From Sphaerochaeta sp. (GTDB taxonomy: Bacteria > Spirochaetota > Spirochaetia > Sphaerochaetales > Sphaerochaetaceae): 18,855 nt of DNA. The notes beneath the pieces are model-generated. The model was not told the origin of the DNA, did not search any database, and saw only the letters and a list, made by a program, of their open reading frames with translations. The stretch covers positions 1 to 18,855 of the forward strand of contig JALOBD010000023.1 in the NCBI GenBank assembly GCA_023228445.1, given 5' to 3'. Shown piece by piece: positions 7,742 through 13,950 of this stretch (the first letter of the stretch is position 1; every line of letters begins with the position of its first letter). A program made the translations under genes and the position numbers.

Positions 7742-7861
7742 TCCAGAAATAGCTCATCACCACCACAAGCCTGTTGGCGTCCAACAGGCCAGGGAGAGAA
7801 CGCCCCCCACAAAGGGGCTTGGGGGGGGTACCATAGGCGGGCGCCTCGATGGGTCGTTCCC
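7742..7861. terminator. Convergent intergenic region with stem-loops, possible bidirectional terminator
   Basis: GCCTGTTGG (7769-7777) and CCAACAGGC (7781-7789) form a perfect 9-bp stem with a 3-nt CGT loop. Further right a six-C run (7803-7808) can pair with part of an eight-G run (7821-7828). Neither hairpin is followed by a T-tract on either strand, so intrinsic termination is not clear. The position between two gene ends supports a role as a transcript end or 3' stabiliser. Confidence 0.5.
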
Positions 7862-8701
7862 TTACAGGTGATGATGAATCTCCACCAGGTACTTGGTGTA
7901 ATCGAGACCCATCTTCATGTCTTCATAGGTGTCACGTTCGTATGAGAGGTCATGGTCGGTGGTTATCCATCTCGGTTTGCATGCCATGATCTTGGGCATC
8001 AGGCTCGGGTAGTTCATCACCCCATACCCTGAAGGCCTGAATTCGAAGTGGTTGTACTCCTCTCCCCCACGTTCACTGCCCAATAGGAACGGTGATTCCA
8101 AGAGGGTGGGCAGAGAGGCGTAGTAATCCTTCAGGTGAATGATCGGGCAGCGTGCCTGATACTTGTCCAGATAGTACACGGGATCTCCGCCACCCAGGGC
8201 TATCCACCCCAGGTCAGGCTGGAACTTCAAAACCTCAGGGTCAATGCTATCGAGGATGAGGTCGAGGATGGGCACTCCGTCGACCTTAGTGATCAGATCG
8301 TATCCATGGTTGTGGTACAAGAGCTGTACCCCATGGTTCTTGCAAAGGCGGGATATTCGCTCAATCTCCCTGACGCACTCGCTGAAGCCTCGTGTGCCTG
8401 GCAAGAGGTGGGCCGGAATCTGGTCGATGGTCAGAAACTCAACCCCCAAGGCGGTGCGCTTCACTATCACTTGCTCGGTATTCTCAGAAAACTCCTGGTA
8501 GCGGATATGATCACAGAGGATGGTGAGTTTGCTCGATTTCATGAAGTGAAGGATATCGCTGCTCTCCCACCCAAACATGCCGTAGAGCTCCAGTCCGTCA
8601 AACCCTATTTGGGCAAGCCTATCCATGATCTGGTGAAGATTTGTCACGGATTCGTCACGAAACAGGAAGGTTGGAGAGGCAAACTTTACTGAACTTGTCA
8701 T
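7862..8701 (-). CDS. Sugar isomerase/epimerase-like TIM-barrel protein (xylose isomerase-like, AP_endonuc_2)
   Basis: Members of this family epimerise, isomerise or eliminate keto-sugars using a divalent metal in a TIM barrel; many act on unphosphorylated sugars or inositol derivatives. 279 aa, normal for the family. Seen: IGFDGLELYGMFGW (32-45), LLYHNHGYDL (127-136), FQPDLGWIALGGGDPVYYL (160-178), PIIHLKD (186-192) and ITTDHDLSYE near the end. Probable metal ligands are D163 and H189 plus acidic residues at D135 and in TTDHD; relatives usually have glutamate (YHNHxxE, VEQD) at the latter two places, so two Glu-to-Asp changes seem present. Start ATG 8701 has GGAGG 5 nt upstream; the frame extends to 8746 without such support. 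It is divergent from the MglB-like gene and shares its control region, so it probably belongs to the same pathway. The reaction is unknown. Confidence 0.8.
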   Translation of the reverse strand: MTSSVKFASPTFLFRDESVTNLHQIMDRLAQIGFDGLELYGMFGWESSDILHFMKSSKLTILCDHIRYQEFSENTEQVIVKRTALGVEFLTIDQIPAHLLPGTRGFSECVREIERISRLCKNHGVQLLYHNHGYDLITKVDGVPILDLILDSIDPEVLKFQPDLGWIALGGGDPVYYLDKYQARCPIIHLKDYYASLPTLLESPFLLGSERGGEEYNHFEFRPSGYGVMNYPSLMPKIMACKPRWITTDHDLSYERDTYEDMKMGLDYTKYLVEIHHHL

Positions 8702-8724
8702 AAAAACCTCCAATTTTGCGTTAC

Positions 8725-8735
8725 TTGTAGTACAG
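8725..8735 (+). promoter_or_regulatory. GntR-type operator candidate, site a
   Basis: TTGT-agt-ACAG, 7 of 8 arm bases of the TTGTnnnACAA pattern. It lies 24 nt upstream of the TIM-barrel start codon, placed to affect that gene. FCD-subfamily GntR regulators commonly bind TnGTnnnACnA sites. Confidence 0.45.
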
Positions 8736-8749
8736 ATAAATATCATTAG

Positions 8750-8760
8750 TTGTTCTACAG
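8750..8760 (+). promoter_or_regulatory. GntR-type operator candidate, site b
   Basis: TTGT-tct-ACAG, 7 of 8 arm bases of TTGTnnnACAA. Its flank continues as GTGATAG, nearly the same as the flank of site c, so the two form an 18-bp imperfect direct repeat 127 bp apart. Confidence 0.45.
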
Positions 8761-8832
8761 GTGATAGTACTACTCAACCCCATAATATGGGAATTGTCAA
8801 TGAAATACCCCGATTATTTCAGTAAATTTTGA

Positions 8833-8861
8833 TTGACATCGCAAATAATGTATGTTTTAAT
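8833..8861 (+). promoter_or_regulatory. Sigma-70 promoter of the MglB-like operon
   Basis: TTGACA (8833-8838), 17-nt spacer, TTTAAT (8856-8861). The -35 box is consensus and the -10 box has one mismatch. Transcription would begin near 8868, about 82 nt before the ATG. A TTGTTCTACAA site at 8877-8887 lies just downstream of the start, a typical repressor position. Confidence 0.7.
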
Positions 8862-8876
8862 GATTTTACAGTTTAA

Positions 8877-8887
8877 TTGTTCTACAA
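8877..8887 (+). promoter_or_regulatory. GntR-type operator candidate, site c (perfect)
   Basis: TTGT-tct-ACAA, a perfect inverted repeat with a 3-nt centre. It covers about +10 to +20 of the predicted MglB-like transcript, where bound repressor would block initiation. It is the best copy of the four in this region. Confidence 0.55.
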
Positions 8888-8920
8888 GTAATAGCGATGA
8901 ATTCAATATGAACACCGCAC

Positions 8921-8931
8921 TTGTAGAATAA
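8921..8931 (+). promoter_or_regulatory. GntR-type operator candidate, site d
   Basis: TTGT-aga-ATAA, 7 of 8 arm bases of TTGTnnnACAA. Its reverse complement contains TTCTACAAGT, shared with site c. It lies in the leader, about 19 nt before the MglB-like start codon. Confidence 0.4.
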
Positions 8932-8949
8932 CTAAATGAGGAGGAAAAC

Positions 8950-10002
8950 ATGAAGAGAAAATTATTCGTATCTCTCTTGGTTCTTGTACTGGTACTCGGT
9001 GTTGTCGGCGCAGCCGGATCATCAGAAAAGAGTACTGCTGAGAGTGGCCCCTACATTGGATTTACCATCTTTGACTACACGAATACATTCGTGGGGTATA
9101 TCCGCAATGGTATCAACTACCATATGGCTGACAAATACCCAGATTTGAAGTTCATGATGGTCAATGGGGAGAATGATCAGGCGACCCAGACCGAGCGGAT
9201 CGACACGATGATCAGCAGAGGTGTGGACGTGCTGGCGGTGAACCCGGTTGATACATCAGCTGGTGACACGATTGTCGAGAAGGCACGGGCTGCAGGACTT
9301 CCCATCGTATTCTTCAACAGAATGCCGACGATGGAAGTGCTCAACAGCTATGACAAGGCGTGGTATGTCGGACTTGACTCATTCTATCAGGGGCAGTTGG
9401 AAGGCGAGATGGTCGCCGATGCCTGGAAGGAGAACCCTGCCAAGTTCGATACCAATGGCGATGGTGTCCTTCAGTACGTGCTGATGACAGGAACCCCGGG
9501 CCACAGTGATGCCACCGACCGGGCCAACGGCTTCTACGATGCCATCAAGGTGTCCGGTATAGCGGCTGAGCAGCTTGCGACCCAGCCTGCAAACTGGAGT
9601 ACCGCCACGGCTGTTGAAGTGATGAACTCATGGATTGGAAAGTATGGTGACAAGATTGAGATGGTCATCTGTAACAACGATGCCATGGCCCTTGGAGCTG
9701 TTGAGGCACTGAAGGCAAACGGCATGATCACAGCCACCAAGATCGTCCCGGTCATTGGGGTCAACGCGCTGCCCGAGACCGCTGAGCTCATCAAGAGCGG
9801 CGTCATGCTCGGTTCAATCCTTACCTCCACCTACGATGCTGCACGTGCGGTCATTGAGATTAGCATGAATGTGGCCAATGGACGGCCCGCTGATGCAGGA
9901 TTGGAGTGGGCGATGGAAGGCAAGATTGTCAAGATTCCCGAGAAGAAGATCACGATTGAAAACGTCGATGAGGCCATCTCTGGGTACAAGCTGGCCAAGT
10001 AA
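8950..10002 (+). CDS. Periplasmic sugar-binding protein, MglB (galactose-binding) family
   Basis: The substrate-capture component of the second importer, 350 aa. The signal peptide is a KRK start with a long hydrophobic run and likely cleavage near AAG (21-23). The mature part resembles MglB: YIGFTIFDYTNTF (35-47), GVDVLAVNPVD (91-101), FFNR (121-124), an EF-hand-like calcium loop DTNGDGVLQ (167-175), PGHSDATDR (183-191), W216, CNNDAMALGAVEALKA (241-256) and VIGVNALPE (268-276). Sugar contacts N123, H185, D187, R191, W216 and N243 match E. coli MglB. Positions equal to its D14, D236 and N256 are N45, N272 and T292 here, by my hand alignment from memory. GAGGAGG lies just upstream of the ATG. 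It is the first gene of the rightward run and follows the promoter at 8833. The fold is sure; galactose or glucose as ligand is doubtful. Confidence 0.88.
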   Translation: MKRKLFVSLLVLVLVLGVVGAAGSSEKSTAESGPYIGFTIFDYTNTFVGYIRNGINYHMADKYPDLKFMMVNGENDQATQTERIDTMISRGVDVLAVNPVDTSAGDTIVEKARAAGLPIVFFNRMPTMEVLNSYDKAWYVGLDSFYQGQLEGEMVADAWKENPAKFDTNGDGVLQYVLMTGTPGHSDATDRANGFYDAIKVSGIAAEQLATQPANWSTATAVEVMNSWIGKYGDKIEMVICNNDAMALGAVEALKANGMITATKIVPVIGVNALPETAELIKSGVMLGSILTSTYDAARAVIEISMNVANGRPADAGLEWAMEGKIVKIPEKKITIENVDEAISGYKLAK

Positions 10003-10033
10003 TCACTCACGATTGTGATTGTGAATGTCATGG

Positions 10034-10064
10034 GGTGTGGTGAGGGCGTTGCCTTCGCCACACC
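10034..10064 (+). terminator. Intercistronic stem-loop between MglB-like and MglA-like genes
   Basis: GGTGTGG (10034-10040) pairs with CCACACC (10058-10064), and the inner bases continue the pairing to a GTT loop at 10048-10050, giving a 14-bp stem with two G-T wobbles. A smaller inverted repeat, AATCAC/GTGATT (10001-10006 and 10015-10020), precedes it at the stop codon. No T-run follows. It probably stabilises the binding-protein message and lowers readthrough into the transporter genes rather than ending transcription. Confidence 0.65.
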
Positions 10065-10090
10065 TTGATGGAAGAGATGAGGACAGTACG

Positions 10091-11590
10091 ATGGGTCATG
10101 AATCATACCTGCTTGAAATGAAGAGCATCTCAAAGAGATTTCCCGGTGTCCAGGCACTGCAGGACGTCCAGTTCAATGTCAAGGCCGGTGAGGTCCATGC
10201 ACTGATGGGAGAGAACGGAGCAGGCAAATCGACGTTGATGAAGTGCTTGTTCGGCATCTACCAGATGGACGAGGGTGAAATTTTCATGGAGGGTGCTCCT
10301 GTACAGATCCACAACCCCCGCAAGGCACTGGACAGCGGGATTGCGATGGTTCAACAGGAGCTTGAACAGATTCCCCAGCGCAATGTCATGGATAATATCT
10401 GGCTTGGAAGATACCCTCGCAAAGGACTCTTCATCGATGATGCCAAGATGTACGAAGATACAAATAAGATCATCGAGCTCTTCAATATGGACATCGATCC
10501 ATATGCCCAGATGAACCACTTGTCGGTATCGACAAAACAGATGGCTGATATCATCAAAGCCGTCTCTTACAATGCAAAGGTCATCGTTCTGGATGAGCCG
10601 ACCTCATCGTTGACCGAGAAGGAGACTGAGTCCTTGTTCCAAATCATCAAGCGGCTGAAGGAGCAGGGAAGCGGAATCATATACATCTCACATAAGCTCG
10701 AGGAGGTCATGGCCATCTCCGATCGCGTCACCGTGCTGCGCGATGGCCGCTGGGTGGCTACCGAACGCACCGAGGATATCACCACCGACGAGTTGATCAA
10801 ACTGATGGTCGATCGCGACCTGGAGAAGCGCTTCCCGCCGAAGGACAAAGAGATTGGGCAGACCGTGTTGAGCGTGGAGAACCTCAGTTCGGTGTACAGC
10901 CCGCAGATACATGATGTCTCATTTGAGGTCCGGACTGGAGAAATCCTGGGTATCGGCGGACTGGTCGGAGCGGGCCGCACGGAGTTGCTCGAGTGCATTT
11001 TTGGCATGCGTACCGTCTCTGAAGGTGCGGTGTACGCCGGTGGAAGGAATCTCGTGGGGTCTCACAAGAGTTGCAAGGACTTTGGCATCGCGATGGTAAC
11101 CGAAGAGCGGCGTGAGACAGGCATATTCCCCATGATGGACATCAGATGGAACACCGTCGCCTCAAGCATTGACAAGGATTGCACCGGCATGGGGCTCATC
11201 TCCCTCAAGAAGGTTGAAAAGAGTACCCAATGGGCAGTCGATGCCATGAGGATCAAGACCCCGACGCTCAAGACGCTCATCAGCTCCTTGTCGGGAGGGA
11301 ATCAACAGAAGGTCCTGCTGGGCAGATGCCTGCTCAATGAACCGAAGATTCTGTTGCTTGACGAGCCGACTCGGGGCATCGATGTGGGAGCAAAGTATGA
11401 GATCTACCAGCTGATGATAGCCTTGGCCAAGGAGGGCAAGGCGGTCATCTTTGTTTCTTCGGAAATGCCGGAGCTATTGGGAATTGCCGACCGGATTCTT
11501 GTGATGAGCAATGGAAGGAATGCGGGCATTGTGGATGCCGAGAGTTGCACACAAGAGATTATCATGAAGCTTGCAGCAAAATATTTATAG
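10091..11590 (+). CDS. Sugar ABC transporter ATP-binding protein, MglA/RbsA type
   Basis: Two-domain ATPase of the second importer, 499 aa, about the normal MglA length. First domain: Walker A GENGAGKST (40-48), signature LSVSTKQ (the degenerate form common in MglA), Walker B VIVLDEPTSSL. Second domain: P-loop remnant GLVGAGRTELLE, signature LSGGNQQKV, Walker B ILLLDEPTRGIDVGAK. Unlike the ATPase in the other operon, both Walker B glutamates are present. The frame opens at 10025, but ATG 10091 has GAGG 8 nt upstream, starts right at the family N-terminus and leaves the 10034-10064 hairpin untranslated. It is followed by a cupin gene rather than directly by the permease, which is unusual for mgl operons. 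Confidence 0.9.
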   Translation: MGHESYLLEMKSISKRFPGVQALQDVQFNVKAGEVHALMGENGAGKSTLMKCLFGIYQMDEGEIFMEGAPVQIHNPRKALDSGIAMVQQELEQIPQRNVMDNIWLGRYPRKGLFIDDAKMYEDTNKIIELFNMDIDPYAQMNHLSVSTKQMADIIKAVSYNAKVIVLDEPTSSLTEKETESLFQIIKRLKEQGSGIIYISHKLEEVMAISDRVTVLRDGRWVATERTEDITTDELIKLMVDRDLEKRFPPKDKEIGQTVLSVENLSSVYSPQIHDVSFEVRTGEILGIGGLVGAGRTELLECIFGMRTVSEGAVYAGGRNLVGSHKSCKDFGIAMVTEERRETGIFPMMDIRWNTVASSIDKDCTGMGLISLKKVEKSTQWAVDAMRIKTPTLKTLISSLSGGNQQKVLLGRCLLNEPKILLLDEPTRGIDVGAKYEIYQLMIALAKEGKAVIFVSSEMPELLGIADRILVMSNGRNAGIVDAESCTQEIIMKLAAKYL

Positions 11591-11607
11591 CTTTGAGGAG
11601 AATTACC

Positions 11608-12009
11608 ATGGAGAAATTTGTATTCAGGAATATCGAGGATGCTCCTGCCTATGACGTTGCAAACTGTGAGAATGGTGCAGGCACCATTGCGAATATTACC
11701 CTCTTCGGAGACGAGCCTCAAATGCCGGTGGTTGGGCCGAGAAACCCTGAACAGAACGATAACTTCCACTATGTCCATCGCACGACCCTCCCGGTCGGTG
11801 GTTCGGTGGGTGAACACCCTCACACGGGAAACGAGCAGTTCTACCTGGTCATTGAGGGGGAAGGCGAGGTGACACTCTCTGGTGAGAAGTTTCCAGTAAA
11901 GCCCTGGTCCATCGCACTGATTCGTGACGGGGGGTCACACGGCATTAGAAATACCGGTGACAAGCCCTTGGTATATATCTGTGTAGAAACAGGGCTTGTG
12001 AACGGCTGA
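11608..12009 (+). CDS. Small single-domain cupin protein
   Basis: A 133-aa beta-barrel protein of unknown exact role. It carries the first cupin motif, GEHPHTGNEQFYLVIEGEG, with two histidines and a glutamate as likely metal ligands, and the second motif, SIALIRDGGSHGIRNTG, with the third histidine. The cupin core takes up residues 50-125; the N-terminal 50 residues contain no recognisable domain. The ATG has GAGGAG 7 nt upstream and lies 17 nt after the ATPase stop. There is no signal peptide, so it is cytoplasmic. Cupins in sugar loci may be sugar isomerases, epimerases, lyases or mutarotase-like enzymes; others bind ligands. Its place between the ATPase and permease of an importer suggests it acts on the incoming sugar early. 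The function is not determined. Confidence 0.8.
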   Translation: MEKFVFRNIEDAPAYDVANCENGAGTIANITLFGDEPQMPVVGPRNPEQNDNFHYVHRTTLPVGGSVGEHPHTGNEQFYLVIEGEGEVTLSGEKFPVKPWSIALIRDGGSHGIRNTGDKPLVYICVETGLVNG

Positions 12010-12034
12010 GTCCGACTGTCAGGAGAGAACAGGC

Positions 12035-13069
12035 ATGAAAATTACGCAGAGCAAAGATAAAGCTGAAATGATACGGTCGGTGAAGCACTTTTTGATGCAA
12101 TACGCAATATACCTGGTTTTGGTAGCCATTATTGTGACGATCGTGATCTTGGAGCCATCGATATTGAGTGTCAGGAATGCCACGTTCATCCTTCAACAGG
12201 CAGCTCCGAAGTTGATCATTGCCCTCGGCTTGGCCGGTTTGATCCTGCTCGGGGGGACCGATTTGTCCGCTGGGCGGATGGTTGGGATCGCTGGCGTAAT
12301 CTGTGCTTCCTTGCTGCAGAAGCCAGATTATGCACTGCGAATTTTCAAAACCATGGCCCCACTTCCGATTATCGTGCCACTGCTGATTGCCATTGGGGTG
12401 TGTGTGTTCTTCGCCATGATGCACTCGATGTTGATCTCGTTTTTTCAGATCGCCCCATTCATCGCATCGCTGGGAATGCAAATGATCGTCTACGGGGTGA
12501 TGTCGCTCTACTTCGATGGTGTGAACAACTCGTCGCCCATCGGCGGCTTTGATACCAGGTTCACGAAGATCGCCCAAGGATCCATACAGATGGGGTCATT
12601 CAGGTTGCCGTGGATAGTCATCTATGCACTGGTGATCACCTTCTTCTTCTGGGTGCTCTGGTATCGCACGACACTTGGGCGCAACATGTACGCCGTCGGT
12701 GGCAACAAGGAAGCGGCCATCGTGTCCGGTGTCAACACAAAGCGGGTTATAATACTGGTGTACATCCTCGCCGGCGTGGCATATGCATTGGCTGGTTTTC
12801 TGGATGCAGGAAGGACCGGGAGCGCCACCAATGGCTTGGGGGAGGGATACGAGCTCGATGCCATAGCATCCTGTGTTGTTGGAGGGGTTTCCTTGCGAGG
12901 CGGAGTGGGGAGGATAAGTGGGGTCGTCACCGGAGTGCTTATTTTCCAGGTTCTCAGCTATTGTCTGGTCTATATGGATATCAATCCCTATATCCAGTTC
13001 ATCATCAAGGGAATGATAATAATCTTTGCGACGGTTGTTGATACACAAAAGTACATCAAGAAGCGTTAG
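12035..13069 (+). CDS. Sugar ABC transporter permease, MglC/RbsC type
   Basis: Inner-membrane channel subunit of the second importer, 344 aa, a usual MglC length (about 336). It has around ten hydrophobic segments from residue 25 onward, the LILLGGTDLSAGRMVG block characteristic of MglC, RTTLGRNMYAVGGNKEAA in the cytoplasmic loop, and the C-terminal VVGGVSLRGGVGRISG loop. Start has AGGAG about 10 nt upstream. It is the only permease in this operon, so the channel is probably a homodimer as in MglBAC, in contrast to the two-permease system on the left. It is followed by a 72-nt gap, containing a weak hairpin, and then by the GntR gene. Confidence 0.9.
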   Translation: MKITQSKDKAEMIRSVKHFLMQYAIYLVLVAIIVTIVILEPSILSVRNATFILQQAAPKLIIALGLAGLILLGGTDLSAGRMVGIAGVICASLLQKPDYALRIFKTMAPLPIIVPLLIAIGVCVFFAMMHSMLISFFQIAPFIASLGMQMIVYGVMSLYFDGVNNSSPIGGFDTRFTKIAQGSIQMGSFRLPWIVIYALVITFFFWVLWYRTTLGRNMYAVGGNKEAAIVSGVNTKRVIILVYILAGVAYALAGFLDAGRTGSATNGLGEGYELDAIASCVVGGVSLRGGVGRISGVVTGVLIFQVLSYCLVYMDINPYIQFIIKGMIIIFATVVDTQKYIKKR

Positions 13070-13080
13070 AATATCAACAA

Positions 13081-13111
13081 TCGGCCAAGTAGGCGCCGAC
13101 TTGTATTATAG
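13081..13111 (+). promoter_or_regulatory. Short inverted repeat and weak operator-like site before the GntR gene
   Basis: TCGGC (13081-13085) and GCCGA (13095-13099) form a 5-bp stem with a 9-nt loop. It is immediately followed by TTGT-att-ATAG (13101-13111), a 6-of-8 match to TTGTnnnACAA. This could be a weak attenuator or an autoregulatory site. Neither is strong alone. Confidence 0.3.
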
Positions 13112-13141
13112 TTCATACGATGCGTTTGGAGGTACAGGTAC

Positions 13142-13909
13142 ATGGCAATGAAAAAACAAAATGTCACGGAAAAAGCGTATTCAGAACTCATGAGTTTACT
13201 GCTGAGTGGGAAGTACGAGCCTGGTGATAAGCTGCCTTCAGAGAACGAGCTGAAAGATCAGTTTGGTGTGAGCAGGAATACGATCCGTACCGTGTTGAAC
13301 CAACTTGCAGTGTTGGGGATCATCGAGACGCGCAGAGGGGATGGCAGTTTCCTCAAAGAGATAGGCACCCAGATCTACGTCAACAGCTTTGTCCCCTCAG
13401 TATTGCTGAACGAGGATGATTTGCTTGGCCTGATCGAGTTCAGACGGGGCGTTGAAGTTGCCGCTGCACGTCTGGCAGCAGTGAACGCCACCGGCGATGA
13501 TCTGGCCAGCATGAAAAACTACTTCAATCAAATTGATAAGAACGATACCAGCAGCCATGACTTCGCCCAATGGACAAATAGCTTTCACCTGAAGATTGCA
13601 ATTGCGTCAAAGAACGAGCTGTTTGTCAGGCTCCTTGAGTTGATCGGATGGATCATCACGTCAAAAATGGAGCACTTCTTGTACTACAAACCGAATGTGG
13701 AAGACTCTAGTTTTTACCACTACATGGTCTATCAGTGCATCAAGTACAAAAAACCAGATGAAGCGGCGTATCTGATGGATTGCCACATGAAGAACCTCGT
13801 CCTGCGCGTCGAGGACTTCATCGAGTATTCAAAGACGCATACCAAGGAAGATCTTGAAGCGCTGAAACAACAAAAATACGTACAGAACATCATTAAGATG
13901 GAAAAATAA
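13142..13909 (+). CDS. GntR-family transcriptional regulator (FadR/FCD subfamily)
   Basis: A 255-aa regulator probably controlling this sugar locus. N-terminal winged helix: YEPGDKLPSENELKDQFGV (25-43), SRNTIRTVLNQLAVLGIIE (44-62), then the wing RRGDGSFL (64-71). The C-terminal helical FCD ligand domain shows LIEFRRGVEVAAARLAA, FHLKIAIASKNELF and AAYLMDCHMKNLV, with histidines at the usual metal-binding places, though the aspartate usual before FH is replaced here (WTNSFH). GGAGG lies 9 nt before the ATG; ATG 13148 is a less likely alternative. It lies inside the run between transporter and enzyme genes. FCD regulators bind sugar acids or other carboxylates, which suits the oxidative enzymes downstream. 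The TTGTnnnACAA sites near 8725-8931 and 13921 are its best candidate targets, by inference. Confidence 0.87.
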   Translation: MAMKKQNVTEKAYSELMSLLLSGKYEPGDKLPSENELKDQFGVSRNTIRTVLNQLAVLGIIETRRGDGSFLKEIGTQIYVNSFVPSVLLNEDDLLGLIEFRRGVEVAAARLAAVNATGDDLASMKNYFNQIDKNDTSSHDFAQWTNSFHLKIAIASKNELFVRLLELIGWIITSKMEHFLYYKPNVEDSSFYHYMVYQCIKYKKPDEAAYLMDCHMKNLVLRVEDFIEYSKTHTKEDLEALKQQKYVQNIIKMEK

Positions 13910-13920
13910 AAAGATACACG

Positions 13921-13931
13921 TTGTGTAACGA
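13921..13931 (+). promoter_or_regulatory. GntR-type operator candidate before the first dehydrogenase
   Basis: TTGT-gta-ACGA is a 7-of-8 match to TTGTnnnACAA, 20 nt before the ATG of the first dehydrogenase. It overlaps two other inverted repeats, TACAC-GTT-GTGTA (13915-13927) and CGTT-GTGT-AACG (13919-13930). No promoter was recognised in front of it. Confidence 0.35.
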
Positions 13932-13950
13932 TTTCTACAATGGAGGGACA

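Larger units (their letters stand above)
8702..8949. promoter_or_regulatory. Divergent control region of the second sugar locus
   Basis: AT-rich 248-bp region between the TIM-barrel gene and the MglB-like gene. It holds one good rightward promoter, four TTGTnnnACAA-like sites (listed separately) and a 13-bp odd palindrome, CCCATA-A-TATGGG (8779-8791), near the middle. An 18-bp segment beginning TTGTTCTACA occurs at 8750-8767 and again at 8877-8894 with two transitions. On the minus strand a TTGACA occurs at 8800-8795, but no -10 box lies at a suitable distance, so the leftward promoter is not identified. No gene is seen here. Confidence 0.6.

Noticed and set aside
7742..7861. A small RNA gene or repeat element between the convergent genes
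   Set aside because: The hairpins are there, but no promoter or T-tract defines an RNA, and the sequence does not recur in the window.
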